The notes beneath the pieces are model-generated. The model had not been told where the DNA came from and made no database searches. It saw only the letters and a program-made list of their open reading frames with translations. A stretch of DNA of 50,958 nt from an uncultured Pelagibacteraceae bacterium (GTDB lineage Bacteria > Pseudomonadota > Alphaproteobacteria > Pelagibacterales > Pelagibacteraceae): assembly GCA_902517175.1 (NCBI GenBank), contig CABYBM010000005.1:1-50958 (forward strand), given 5' to 3'. This document shows, piece after piece, positions 1-7,950 of the stretch. Made by a program: the position numbers and the translations under genes. How positions within the stretch are numbered: the stretch's first letter is position 1; every line of letters starts with the position of its first letter.

Positions 1-647
1 GATTTAATCTAACCACTATTGAGTTAGATGAAGGTGAAAAAATACCCGATGATTTAAATAAATTTGATGGAATGTTTTGTATGGGAGGTCCAATGGATAC
101 CTTTATGGAAAAGCAGTATCCATGGTTAGTTGAGGAGAAGAAAAAAATTAAAGAGTTTGTTGTAGATTTAAAAAAACCTTACTTAGGATTTTGTTTAGGC
201 TGTCAGTTACTAGGAGAAGTAATAGGGGGGCAAGTAGTTAGATCAAATCCTGCTGAGATCGGAATGATGGATATCAACTTTACAAAAGAAAAAGAAGTTG
301 ACAATTTGTTTTCAAAATTTCCAAACCAAATCAAAAGTCTACAATGGCACTCTTATGAGGTGCAGGGCATTGAAAATCATAAGGATGTGACTTTGTTAGC
401 TTCATCACCAGTTACAAAATTTCAAATTTTTAAATACCAAAACCATGCCTATGGAATTCAATTTCATATAGAAATAAAAAATACCACAGTCAATGAATGG
501 GGATGTGTCCCAGAATATAAAAAAGCTTTGGAGGATCAGCTTGGTAATGGTGCGTTAGAAAAATTTGATCAATCTGCAAAGGATAACATGAAAGATATGA
601 ACAATTATTCTACAATCCTTTATGATAATTTTAAAAAACTTTTATGA
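1..647 (+). CDS. Class I glutamine amidotransferase, 5' truncated by window edge
   Basis: The reading frame is open from base 3 with no start codon in view, so the N-terminus lies outside the window; the ATG at 72 is internal. The visible protein has the class I GATase nucleophile elbow GFCLGCQ, with the Cys codon at 192-194, and a C-terminal QFHIE that matches the family's usual QFHPE His-Glu pair. This fold hydrolyses glutamine to deliver ammonia, or acts as a gamma-glutamyl hydrolase. It looks like a stand-alone GuaA-N/COG0518 type protein; nothing identifies the synthetase partner or substrate. Its stop overlaps the next ATG (ATGA), so the two genes are probably translationally coupled. 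Confidence 0.85.
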   Translation, partial: FNLTTIELDEGEKIPDDLNKFDGMFCMGGPMDTFMEKQYPWLVEEKKKIKEFVVDLKKPYLGFCLGCQLLGEVIGGQVVRSNPAEIGMMDINFTKEKEVDNLFSKFPNQIKSLQWHSYEVQGIENHKDVTLLASSPVTKFQIFKYQNHAYGIQFHIEIKNTTVNEWGCVPEYKKALEDQLGNGALEKFDQSAKDNMKDMNNYSTILYDNFKKLL

Positions 648-865
648 ACAATAAAATATTTGAATGGGCTGGAGTTATAACTGCAATATTATATTCTTTG
701 TTTGTAGCTTTAAATATAGGAATTGAATTTTTCGGTTTTTGTTTATTACTTTTTTCAGCAATTTTAATCGGAATATGGGCTTATAGGGGTGGTCATAAGG
801 GAATTTTATTTCTACAATTTTTTTATGCAACAGCTGGTATTATTGGGATGGTTCGTTGGTTTTAA
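644..865 (+). CDS. Small hydrophobic membrane protein, unknown function
   Basis: This 73-residue protein has about three hydrophobic segments (roughly residues 8-25, 30-46 and 52-72) broken by a short basic/glycine turn (YRGGHKG). It starts at an ATG that overlaps the upstream amidotransferase stop by four bases. It ends tail-to-tail with the minus-strand photolyase-like gene, sharing four bases with it. I do not recognise the family. The tight coupling and clean membrane pattern argue that it is a real gene; the function cannot be read from the sequence. Confidence 0.6.
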   Translation: MNNKIFEWAGVITAILYSLFVALNIGIEFFGFCLLLFSAILIGIWAYRGGHKGILFLQFFYATAGIIGMVRWF

Positions 866-2001
866 TTAAAGCTTGATATTATTTTTGGAATATAATTTTT
901 AAAATTAAAAAAACCTTTGTTGCAATATTGCCATGAAAATCGATCAAGATCCCTGTATAAAAAATCTAATTTAATATTATTTGAATTTAAATAATCTAAG
1001 TTTTCACCAACAGTTGGATATAATCCAAGGCAGTTTTCGATATTTTTAATTTCACTAATATTAATAATCTCACATTCGATAGAATTATCTTTTAATCTTT
1101 GTTCTTGGTCATTTATTAAAAGAGACTTAAATTTCAATGACTTTTCACTGAGCTTGATAGATCTATCTTCATTTTTAAAAGAAATTATATAAATTTTTTC
1201 AAAGTTATTTTCTTTAAAGTCGGTGATTTCAAATGAGAGGTTGTTATCAAAAATTACAAGATTTTTTTTCTCAATATCCTGCGGGTTACTGAAATCTTGT
1301 TTAATTATAGAGTAAGATTTTTCTGAAATTTTTGGAGGAGCGTTCTCATTTAATTTGATGTTTTGAAACCTGTTATTGGTAAATTTTTTTATATTCCATT
1401 CACTTGCTAGGTAATGCTTACCCTGAGTTTGAATTCCAGCTACCCATCTCCAACCAAGGGTGTTAGATGCAGCATCTCCATCATACAGATGTTGCATAAA
1501 AAACTCAGCACCAAGTTGCCAAGGTAATTCTAAAGTAAAAATCCACATACTCGCAAACCACATTCTGGTATGGTTGTGAAGATAGTTGCTTTCTTTGAGT
1601 TCATTTACCCAGTAATTAAAGCATTCAATATTTGTTTTCCCTTCGATTGCATTTAAATATTCTTTGTTATCTTTAAAATCTTCTCTTATTTTCTTTAGCT
1701 CTATTAAATAATCATTCCATACATTTGGTCTTAGTTCTAGCCAGCCTTTCCAATAAGTACGCCAAAGAACTTCTTGGATAAACTTTTCATTTTTAGGAAA
1801 AGAAAATTTATCAAGAGATTTTTTTATTATTTCTTTTTCGCTTATTATCCCGTGTGTAATGTAAGGTGATAAGCACGAGACATTAGATCTACCCTCTGGA
1901 CCAAAATCAAAATTTCTTAATTTAGAGTAATCTGTTAAATTATTTTCAATAAAATGATTTAGTTTTTCAATGGCTTTCGCCCTCGAAGCCTCAAATAACA
2001 T
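862..2001 (-). CDS. Photolyase/cryptochrome-like FAD-binding protein with atypical domain order
   Basis: Residues 1 to about 215 match the helical FAD-binding domain of DNA photolyases and cryptochromes: RSNVSCLSPYITHG near residue 40, an RTYWKGW segment, then NHTRMWFASMW, the YDGDAASN loop and WRWVAG. The N-terminal alpha/beta antenna domain that normally precedes this is missing, since the protein starts directly in the FAD domain. About 150 residues of other sequence follow (from about residue 230), with alternating strand/helix character (KNLVIFDNN, KIYIISF) that could be a diverged or relocated alpha/beta domain. Flavin binding is likely; light-driven DNA repair is inferred only from the family. 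At 379 residues it is shorter than typical photolyases. Confidence 0.75.
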   Translation of the reverse strand: MLFEASRAKAIEKLNHFIENNLTDYSKLRNFDFGPEGRSNVSCLSPYITHGIISEKEIIKKSLDKFSFPKNEKFIQEVLWRTYWKGWLELRPNVWNDYLIELKKIREDFKDNKEYLNAIEGKTNIECFNYWVNELKESNYLHNHTRMWFASMWIFTLELPWQLGAEFFMQHLYDGDAASNTLGWRWVAGIQTQGKHYLASEWNIKKFTNNRFQNIKLNENAPPKISEKSYSIIKQDFSNPQDIEKKNLVIFDNNLSFEITDFKENNFEKIYIISFKNEDRSIKLSEKSLKFKSLLINDQEQRLKDNSIECEIINISEIKNIENCLGLYPTVGENLDYLNSNNIKLDFLYRDLDRFSWQYCNKGFFNFKNYIPKIISSFN

Positions 2002-2008
2002 ATTTAAA

Positions 2009-2389
2009 CTACCTAGATTTTTTCTTCTTTAGACCTAGTTTGTCACTATGTCTCAATCTTAGAACAACAATCGCTCCAGCAATCAACAGTATAGCAACTG
2101 CCTCATAAACAAGAGCTGTAGGATCCATTTCTTTTCCCTGAAGAATAATAAATCGAGCAAGAGCTGTTATTGCAATAAGAAGTGGTAAGGTAATGCTTAT
2201 AGATTGCTGATTCCAAAAAACTCTTACCATTGCGAGCACTTCTAAATATAGAAACATTAAAAGCAAATCAGCTAAAGTAACTGATTGGTTTAAAAACATA
2301 TTTGAAATTTCAATGCCAACAGCAATAATAGTGCTGATCAAAATAATACACATCAACCCCAGCTGTAAATTTTTTGCTATCTTATCCAT
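2009..2389 (-). CDS. PsiE-like phosphate-starvation-inducible membrane protein
   Basis: This 126-residue protein has four hydrophobic segments and the LLLMFLYLEVLAMVR and ALARFIILQG stretches typical of the PsiE family. It ends in a lysine-rich cytoplasmic tail. Its ATG overlaps the stop of the upstream gene by one base (TAATG), so the pair is co-transcribed. PsiE proteins are inner-membrane proteins of unknown biochemical role, named for phosphate-starvation induction in E. coli; no Pho-box-like site was recognised here. Confidence 0.65.
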   Translation of the reverse strand: MDKIAKNLQLGLMCIILISTIIAVGIEISNMFLNQSVTLADLLLMFLYLEVLAMVRVFWNQQSISITLPLLIAITALARFIILQGKEMDPTALVYEAVAILLIAGAIVVLRLRHSDKLGLKKKKSR

Positions 2390-2847
2390 TACTTATCTTT
2401 ACTAAATGGTAGCCATTTTTCAAATACTGATTTTGAGGAACCATCATATGGAATTGAGTAAGAATATGGGTTTGGACTAGTTAGAACTTCAATTCCTTTT
2501 GAAAAGACAAATATAAAAACTATAACAAAAACAATTACCATTATCTTAAAGGGATCAAAATTTTTTGTCTTAAAAACGCTAGCAGAACTTTCTTCGGCTC
2601 TGTGAAAATGTTTAAATGTCATATACACTGCAAAAATCAAACCAATATGGGCTATGAATAGACCTGCCCAACCAAATGCAAAAGTAGTATATGAAAAAAC
2701 GTATAAACTAAAAACAGTGGTCCAAATAAAACTTAACACTAAAAGAATTTGTAACCTTACTGTTTTAGGAAGGGCCCTCAAATCATTTTTACTATCATCA
2801 AACAGAATGTTTGCTGCTTCTATCATCCAATTTTTTAATGATTCCAT
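2389..2847 (-). CDS. Membrane protein of unknown function, partner of the PsiE-like gene
   Basis: This 152-residue protein has an amphipathic N-terminus and three clear membrane segments (roughly residues 32-52, 57-78 and 101-122). A short polar C-terminal domain follows, containing PNPYSYSIPYDG. I do not recognise the family. It is translationally coupled to the PsiE-like gene (shared A of TAATG) and separated by 57 bases from argG upstream, so it may be the tail of that operon or have its own promoter. Confidence 0.55.
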   Translation of the reverse strand: MESLKNWMIEAANILFDDSKNDLRALPKTVRLQILLVLSFIWTTVFSLYVFSYTTFAFGWAGLFIAHIGLIFAVYMTFKHFHRAEESSASVFKTKNFDPFKIMVIVFVIVFIFVFSKGIEVLTSPNPYSYSIPYDGSSKSVFEKWLPFSKDK

Positions 2848-2904
2848 AAATCTAAGATATAGTTTTAAACAATTTTGACAAACGATAAATTGACCTAAGC
2901 TTTA

Positions 2905-4092
2905 TTAAGAACGTAGTTTTTTCTTGTGAAAATTAATAAATCTTTCAACATTTGTTTTATTAAAGGTTTTATTTTCTTCAAAAGAAACTTTTTTCATAGA
3001 GTAGGCTGCGCTCTTAGTTTGTCTTGAAATTATCGTAACATTTCCTTTGTAAAGTTTAAGTTTAACTGAACCATTAACTTTATTCCTACTTAGATCCACA
3101 ATTTTTTGAAGTTTAAATCTTTCTTTTGAATACCAGTAACCATTGTAAATAAGCTCTGCATATCTTGGCATAATTTGATCTTTTTTATGCATTGTATCTT
3201 TATCTAGAGTTACAGATTCCATTGCACGATGGGCATGCATTAACAAAGTACCTCCAGGAGTTTCGTATACACCTCTCGACTTTATTCCAATAAATCTATT
3301 TTCAACTAAATCAACTCTGCCAATTCCATTTTTACCTGCAAGTTGATTTAATTTTTCTAATAATTTTGCTGGAGTAATTTTTTTCCCATTTATACCAAAT
3401 GGATCTCCGTTTTTAAATTTGATAGTAACATAAGATGCTTTATTTGGTGCCTTTTCAGGTGAAACTGATCTTTGAAAAATAAATTCTGGTGCAAAATTCT
3501 TTGGATTTTCTAAAAGCTTACCTTCAGTCGAGGTATGAAACAAATTATCGTCCACTGAAAAAGGAGATGCGCCCTTTTTATCCTTTGGAATAGCTATATT
3601 GTGCTTCTTCGCATAATTAATTAGATCTGTTCTTGATTTTAATTTCCAAATTCTCCAAGGAGCAATGATTTTTATTTTGGGGCCAAAGTAATGATAGCCT
3701 AATTCAAATCTTACTTGATCGTTTCCTTTACCAGTCGCGCCGTGAGAGACTGCAAATGCTTTAAATTTTTTAGCAACTCTAATCTGATCTTTGGCTATGA
3801 GTGGTCTAGCTATGGATGTACCCAACAAGTAGACACCTTCATAAATAGCATGACCTCTGATCATTGGATAAACATAATCTTTTACAAAGATATCTTTTAA
3901 ATCTTTAATAATTATTTTAGTAACACCAAATTTTTTTGCATTAGAGATAATTTTTTTTCTATCAATCTCTTGCCCCACATCTGCAGTGTAACAAATTACT
4001 TCTGCTTCATAATTTTCTTGAAGCCATTTTAAAATTATAGAGGTATCAAGCCCTCCAGAGTATGCTAGGACAATTTTTTTTTTTGATTTCAT
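2905..4092 (-). CDS. argG: Argininosuccinate synthase
   Basis: The enzyme condenses citrulline and aspartate with ATP to give argininosuccinate, the penultimate step of arginine synthesis. The N-terminal PP-loop motif AYSGGLDTS (residues 10-18) binds ATP pyrophosphate, and SHGATGKGNDQVRFE is the family's citrulline/aspartate-binding stretch. The 395-residue length is normal. It starts four bases after the ialB stop, so it appears to be the last gene of an aldo/keto reductase-ialB-argG operon rather than sitting beside argH or other arginine genes. Confidence 0.97.
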   Translation of the reverse strand: MKSKKKIVLAYSGGLDTSIILKWLQENYEAEVICYTADVGQEIDRKKIISNAKKFGVTKIIIKDLKDIFVKDYVYPMIRGHAIYEGVYLLGTSIARPLIAKDQIRVAKKFKAFAVSHGATGKGNDQVRFELGYHYFGPKIKIIAPWRIWKLKSRTDLINYAKKHNIAIPKDKKGASPFSVDDNLFHTSTEGKLLENPKNFAPEFIFQRSVSPEKAPNKASYVTIKFKNGDPFGINGKKITPAKLLEKLNQLAGKNGIGRVDLVENRFIGIKSRGVYETPGGTLLMHAHRAMESVTLDKDTMHKKDQIMPRYAELIYNGYWYSKERFKLQKIVDLSRNKVNGSVKLKLYKGNVTIISRQTKSAAYSMKKVSFEENKTFNKTNVERFINFHKKKLRS

Positions 4093-4096
4093 TAAA

Positions 4097-4609
4097 CTAA
4101 CTGCAAGCTTTTCGAGATGCGTTATAAGCTTTAGTAAATCCTAGCAATGAATAGTGATCAATTGTTTGAGAACCTTTTTGATTGTATCCTGTAATCATTA
4201 TTCGAGAACCTTTTCTCATTTGCTTAATCATTTTAAGTTCAATTTTATTGTCAGCAATCCAAGCAAATCCTTGTTCCTTAATGTCAAATTTAAACTTATT
4301 TTTTCCTGAAGCTGCAGTAACAGAGTTGCTTTTGTTAAATTCATAGCCTGGGGTGACACTCACTTCATTGGTAATGCTTTCGTTTGGTCTAAAGGCTACA
4401 AATAATTTTGCATCTCTCTTGTTTGTTTTTGGAGCTTGCAAGATAGGTGAGGATTGTGCAAAACAAACTTTTCCACTTGCTTCAGAAACCACCATTGCTT
4501 CCCAGTCTTTATATTTGCCAATTTTTTTTACTTCTTGAGCTTTAAGCTGGTTAAAGCTAGTTAAAAATAAAATAATAAAAAATGCTGTAATTTTTTCAGT
4601 TATGGACAT
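4097..4609 (-). CDS. IalB-family (invasion-associated locus B) periplasmic protein
   Basis: This 170-residue protein has an N-terminal hydrophobic signal segment (about residues 7-24) with probable cleavage near LKA-QE. The mature domain has the IalB pattern KDWEAMVV..GKVCFAQSSP, with a conserved Cys, and a second Cys near the C-terminus (RKACS) that may pair with it. The family is widespread in alphaproteobacteria, is periplasmic or envelope-associated, and has no defined activity outside Bartonella. The ATG overlaps the stop of the upstream aldo/keto reductase by ten bases. Confidence 0.8.
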   Translation of the reverse strand: MSITEKITAFFIILFLTSFNQLKAQEVKKIGKYKDWEAMVVSEASGKVCFAQSSPILQAPKTNKRDAKLFVAFRPNESITNEVSVTPGYEFNKSNSVTAASGKNKFKFDIKEQGFAWIADNKIELKMIKQMRKGSRIMITGYNQKGSQTIDHYSLLGFTKAYNASRKACS

Positions 4610-5634
4610 GGATTTGGATAAATTTTTTGAACATGGTTAATTTCTTTAATGACATCATCTGATAGATTAACATTTACACTTTCTATATTTGTTTTCAACT
4701 GCTCCATTGTTGTTGCACCAATAATTACACTAGTCATAAAGTCTTGTATTTCACAAAATTTTATAGACATTTGACTCATATCAAGATTATGTTTTTTGCT
4801 TATATTGTAATAAAGCTCTACCGCTTCCTCAGTATTTGGCTTTCTATATCGCGTCCAAAAATCAAAATCTCTTTCCATTCTTGATCCTTTTGGAAATTTT
4901 TTATTTCTATATTTTCCACTTAAATAACCACTAGCAAGAGGAGAATATGATAAGCATCCGATTTCTTCTCTTATTGATACTTCTGCTAATCCAACTTCGT
5001 AAGATCTATTCAATAAACTATATGGATTTTGGATTGACATCATTCGTGGTAAATTTTTGTCCTTTGAGAGTTTAAGAAAACTCATTGTTCCCCAGGGGGT
5101 TTCGTTGGATAAACCGACATATCTAACTTTACCTTGATCTATATATTTATTTAATTCATCTAAAATATCCTCAAATTGGTTCCAGTTGTTTTCTTGATGA
5201 ACATAACCCAATCTTCCAAAGTTATTTACTTTTCTCTCTGGCCAATGAAGTTGATATAAATCAACATAGTCAGTTTTTAATCTCTTCAGACTATTATTTA
5301 AAGCGCTCTCTAAGTTAGTACCTGCAAAACTATTTTCTCCATTTCTTAAATAGTCCCGAGCAGGTCCGGCAACTTTAGTTGCAAGTATCACCTCATCTCT
5401 TCTTTTAGTTTTCTCAAACCAATTTCCAATTATTTCTTCAGTATAGCCATAAGTTTCTTTTCTGGGAGGTACCGCATATAATTCTGCTGTGTCCCAAAAA
5501 TTTACTCCCTGTTCTAAAGCAAAGTCCATTTGCTCAAATGCTTCATTTTGGGTATTTTGTTCTCCCCAAGTCATAGTACCGAGACAAATTGTGCTTACTT
5601 TTAAGTCCGTGTTTCCTAGATTTTTGTAATTCAT
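4600..5634 (-). CDS. NADP(H)-dependent aldo/keto reductase (Tas-like)
   Basis: This 344-residue TIM-barrel oxidoreductase has the full catalytic tetrad: D48 and Y53 (FWDTAELY), K87 (LATKVAG) and H130 (LYQLHWPE). The C-terminal SVIIGATTMEQL is the nucleotide-binding signature. The long loop after Tyr53 and the overall length resemble the Tas branch. The substrate is unknown, probably an aldehyde or ketone. It heads an operon with ialB and argG; its promoter would lie in the spacer shared with the divergent BI-1 gene. Confidence 0.9.
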   Translation of the reverse strand: MNYKNLGNTDLKVSTICLGTMTWGEQNTQNEAFEQMDFALEQGVNFWDTAELYAVPPRKETYGYTEEIIGNWFEKTKRRDEVILATKVAGPARDYLRNGENSFAGTNLESALNNSLKRLKTDYVDLYQLHWPERKVNNFGRLGYVHQENNWNQFEDILDELNKYIDQGKVRYVGLSNETPWGTMSFLKLSKDKNLPRMMSIQNPYSLLNRSYEVGLAEVSIREEIGCLSYSPLASGYLSGKYRNKKFPKGSRMERDFDFWTRYRKPNTEEAVELYYNISKKHNLDMSQMSIKFCEIQDFMTSVIIGATTMEQLKTNIESVNVNLSDDVIKEINHVQKIYPNPCP

Positions 5635-5712
5635 TTGAAAATTATCTTAACGTTTTATTAACCTTTTAAGGTATCTTGAATAATTAGTAAAAGGCTATTA
5701 TATAACATTCAT
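5635..5712. promoter_or_regulatory. Divergent promoter spacer with a 12-bp palindrome
   Basis: This 78-base AT-rich spacer separates the divergent aldo/keto reductase and BI-1 genes. It holds the perfect palindrome ACCTTTTAAGGT at 5661-5672, a candidate operator, and a TATTATA-like -10 element at 5696-5702 for the plus strand. No convincing -35 at proper spacing was found and no regulator can be named. Confidence 0.35.
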
Positions 5713-6474
5713 ATGGAATTTGATAAAAACGGAATACTAAACAGAGCAAAAGCAGCTCAACAATCAACTGTTGTAATGGATGAAGGTTTAAGAGCCTACA
5801 TGCTAAAAGTTTACAACTACATGGCAACGGGAATTTTATTAACAGGAATAGTTGCGCTATTAACATTTAAAATGTCAGTCGTTACTAATGATGCTGGATC
5901 TATTGTAGGTCTAACTCAAATGGGTAATGCAATTTATATGTCAGGTTTAAAATGGCTTGTGATGCTTGCACCTTTAGGAATTGTTTTTTACATGAGTTTT
6001 GGAATTAATAAAATGAGTGCATCAAAAGCTCAGACAACTTTTTGGGTTTTTGCAGGTTTAATGGGCTTATCTTTATCTTCAATTTTATTAGTTTACACAG
6101 GGATGAGTGTAACAAGAGTTTTCTTTATTTGTTCAGCAACTTTTGGAGCAATGAGTATCTATGGTTACACTACAAAAAGAGATCTAACTAAATTAGGCTC
6201 TTTCTTAATAATGGGTTTAATTGGAATAATTATAGCTTCAATAGTTAATATATTTATGAAATCATCAATGATGTATTTCGTGATTTCAATATTAGGGGTT
6301 TTAATTTTTGTTGGTCTTACAGCTTATGATACTCAAAAAATTAAAAATATGTACGCAGCTAGTGACACAGGTGAAATCATGGGCAAAAAAGCTGTTATGG
6401 GTGCATTAACTCTTTACTTAGACTTTATAAATCTATTTATAATGTTGCTAAGACTCTTTGGACAAAGACGTTAA
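5713..6474 (+). CDS. Bax inhibitor-1 / YccA family membrane protein
   Basis: This 253-residue protein has a short cytoplasmic N-terminus followed by about seven membrane segments, typical of the BI-1 superfamily. The family's LTAYDTQKIK motif in the penultimate segment carries the acidic residue associated with proton/calcium leak, and ALTLYLDFINLFIMLLRLFG closes the protein. In bacteria the family includes YccA, a modulator of FtsH, and YetJ, a calcium leak channel; which role applies here is unknown. Confidence 0.92.
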   Translation: MEFDKNGILNRAKAAQQSTVVMDEGLRAYMLKVYNYMATGILLTGIVALLTFKMSVVTNDAGSIVGLTQMGNAIYMSGLKWLVMLAPLGIVFYMSFGINKMSASKAQTTFWVFAGLMGLSLSSILLVYTGMSVTRVFFICSATFGAMSIYGYTTKRDLTKLGSFLIMGLIGIIIASIVNIFMKSSMMYFVISILGVLIFVGLTAYDTQKIKNMYAASDTGEIMGKKAVMGALTLYLDFINLFIMLLRLFGQRR

Positions 6475-6478
6475 TTTT

Positions 6479-6817
6479 TTAGAGCTTTTTCCAATTAGTA
6501 TTTTTTAATAATAATGTAAGTTCAAAAGAGTTTTTTAATATTTTACCATTTGTATCTGTAATCATATATTTAAGATTTTTATTTTTTGGCTTAAAATTTT
6601 TACAAATTTTATAAATGGCATTTTCAGCTGCATTTCTAAAAACACTAAAGCTCACTTGTTTACTCGAAATATTTAACCCATAGTCTTTCCAAGATCCTTC
6701 GGACACCATCTTTGCATATAGATCCAAGATTATTTTAAGTTCATCTTTTTCAAAGAACTGCTTTTGTTCTATTTTATTTTGAGTGTTATTAATTATTAAT
6801 TTTAGATCACTGCGCAT
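6479..6817 (-). CDS. DUF2794 family protein
   Basis: This protein of about 112 residues carries the alphaproteobacterial DUF2794 pattern: FEKDELKIILDLYAKMV, GSWKDYGL and VSFSVFRNAAENAIYKI. The ATG at 6817 is preferred over a TTG at 6820. It overlaps the upstream yciB-like gene by about 11 bases, so the two are coupled. Function is unknown. It meets the BI-1 gene tail-to-tail with a four-base gap. Confidence 0.8.
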   Translation of the reverse strand: MRSDLKLIINNTQNKIEQKQFFEKDELKIILDLYAKMVSEGSWKDYGLNISSKQVSFSVFRNAAENAIYKICKNFKPKNKNLKYMITDTNGKILKNSFELTLLLKNTNWKKL

Positions 6818-7361
6818 CAATTTTATGTTTATTAATTAATGGTATTTGGAATGCTGTAAAAATTATTGTTATTGGCAACATTCCCCATACTTTAAAGTTA
6901 ACCCAGAATTCTTCAGTTTGTGTCCTCCAAACAAACTCATTAAGGACAGCGAGCCCAAGAAAAAAGAACATCCATCTTTTATTTAGTATCTCCCATCCAA
7001 TATCAGATAAGGGGATGGATTTACCCATAATTTTTTTTAAAATAGGTTCTCTCGTAAAATATTTTCCAAAAAATAAAGCTAAGGCAAATAAAATATTTAT
7101 AATAGTTGGTTTTACATAAATAAATATTGGATCATTAAAATAAATAGTTAGTCCACCAAAGAATGTGATTAATATTCCACTAACCAATGGCATTGGGGGG
7201 ATTTTTTTTTCAAAGAACCATACAACCGCCAAAGCAATTAAAGTTGCAACTATGAGTGGAGGTATAGCAACTGATAAATTTTTATCATTATTATAATAAA
7301 AGAAAAAAAATATTGCTAATGGCCCAAAATCGGTAATAAATTTTAAAAAAGATTTATTCAC
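6807..7361 (-). CDS. Septation protein A / YciB family inner membrane protein
   Basis: This 184-residue protein has five to six membrane segments. Family landmarks are LKFITDFGPLAIFFFFYY at the N-terminus, the GGLTIYFNDPIFIYVKPT loop, and LNKRWMFFFLGLAVLNEFVWR. YciB/IspZ proteins take part in envelope and septum assembly. The start appears to be GTG at 7361, since no ATG precedes the conserved N-terminus. It is co-transcribed with the DUF2794 gene and divergent from hspQ. Confidence 0.88.
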   Translation of the reverse strand: MNKSFLKFITDFGPLAIFFFFYYNNDKNLSVAIPPLIVATLIALAVVWFFEKKIPPMPLVSGILITFFGGLTIYFNDPIFIYVKPTIINILFALALFFGKYFTREPILKKIMGKSIPLSDIGWEILNKRWMFFFLGLAVLNEFVWRTQTEEFWVNFKVWGMLPITIIFTAFQIPLINKHKIDAQ

Positions 7362-7448
7362 TAAAAAGATATTAACATATTTGCCACATCACAAAACATT
7401 AATCTTTTTTGCATTGATTTTTATATTTAAATACCCATACTAATCATA
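7362..7448. promoter_or_regulatory. Divergent promoter spacer between yciB-like gene and hspQ
   Basis: This 87-base AT-rich spacer must hold promoters for both flanking genes. A TTGCAT hexamer at 7409-7414 is followed by T/A-rich sequence that could form a plus-strand promoter, but the -10 match is weak. No heat-shock sigma-32 consensus was recognised. Confidence 0.25.
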
Positions 7449-7769
7449 ATGCCAATCCAAAAAGCTAAATTTTCAATCGGTGACATTGTTAAACACAAAC
7501 ACTTTGAATTCAGAGGTGTGATTTATGATGTTGATTTTGAATTTAACAATTCAGAGGAATGGTATCAATCGATCCCAAAAAATGTCAGACCAAGAAAAGA
7601 TCAGCCATTTTACCATTTACTTGCTGAAAATGATGAAATTACTTATGAAGCATATGTTTCAGAGCAAAACTTGCTTATGGATGATTCTGATGAACCAATA
7701 AAACACCCTCTAATTGAAGAAATTTTTTCAGGAAAAAAGGGCTCAAGTTACTTTAAGCTTTCAAATTAA
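7449..7769 (+). CDS. hspQ: HspQ / YccV hemimethylated-DNA-binding domain protein
   Basis: This 106-residue protein consists of the YccV-like domain: KFSIGDIVKHKHFEFRGVIYDVD at the N-terminus, then RPRKDQPFYHLL and TYEAYVSEQNL. In E. coli HspQ is a heat-shock protein that promotes degradation of selected proteins as a Lon specificity factor and was reported to bind hemimethylated DNA. Length and motifs are complete. It stands alone: 87 bases from the divergent gene and 181 bases from ccmC. Confidence 0.9.
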   Translation: MPIQKAKFSIGDIVKHKHFEFRGVIYDVDFEFNNSEEWYQSIPKNVRPRKDQPFYHLLAENDEITYEAYVSEQNLLMDDSDEPIKHPLIEEIFSGKKGSSYFKLSN

Positions 7770-7950
7770 GCATATCAATATTCCAACACATTTAGCTCAA
7801 ATCTAGGCCATAAATATTCATTAAATTTGAATCATATTCTGATCAAGGATGTTAAACGTTATATTTAGTCTTATTGTCTCCCCCTCTGCATTCTTGATCA
7901 GATAACTTTTTCATAATAGAAATTCCAAAATTAATTATTAAATAATAGAT
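7770..7950 (+). other. Intergenic spacer with candidate structured RNA
   Basis: This 181-base gap is long for this genome. It contains a small hairpin at 7816-7832 (arms ATTCA/TGAAT). It also holds a strong inverted repeat, 7838-7851 against 7889-7902: 14 consecutive pairs including one G-U, enclosing 37 bases. It is not a tRNA, and no ORF is visible. A T run (ACTTTTTC) follows the second arm. Possible roles are the hspQ terminator, a ccm leader element or a free-standing small RNA. Confidence 0.45.
7838..7902 (+). ncRNA. Candidate 14-bp-stem hairpin RNA upstream of ccmC
   Basis: The left arm TCTGATCAAGGATG (7838-7851) pairs with the right arm CATTCTTGATCAGA (7889-7902), giving thirteen Watson-Crick pairs plus one G-U wobble. 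The 37-base loop contains a self-complementary AACGTT and an unusual pyrimidine stretch (GTCTCCCCCTCTG) in an otherwise AT-rich gap. The G-U pair suggests selection on RNA rather than DNA. Strand is assumed from the flanking plus-strand genes. I cannot match it to a known RNA family. Confidence 0.4.

Noticed and set aside
2654..2878. Plus-strand 74-residue ORF
   Set aside because: Lies opposite the minus-strand membrane protein gene; no recognisable motif and composition typical of an antisense shadow.
5661..5672. Palindrome ACCTTTTAAGGT as an intrinsic terminator
   Set aside because: It lies between divergent genes and has no loop room or T tail, so an operator is more plausible than a terminator.
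7838..7902. tRNA or phage attachment site in the hspQ-ccmC spacer
   Set aside because: No cloverleaf, no T-loop consensus and no integrase nearby; the inverted repeat is kept as a hairpin only.
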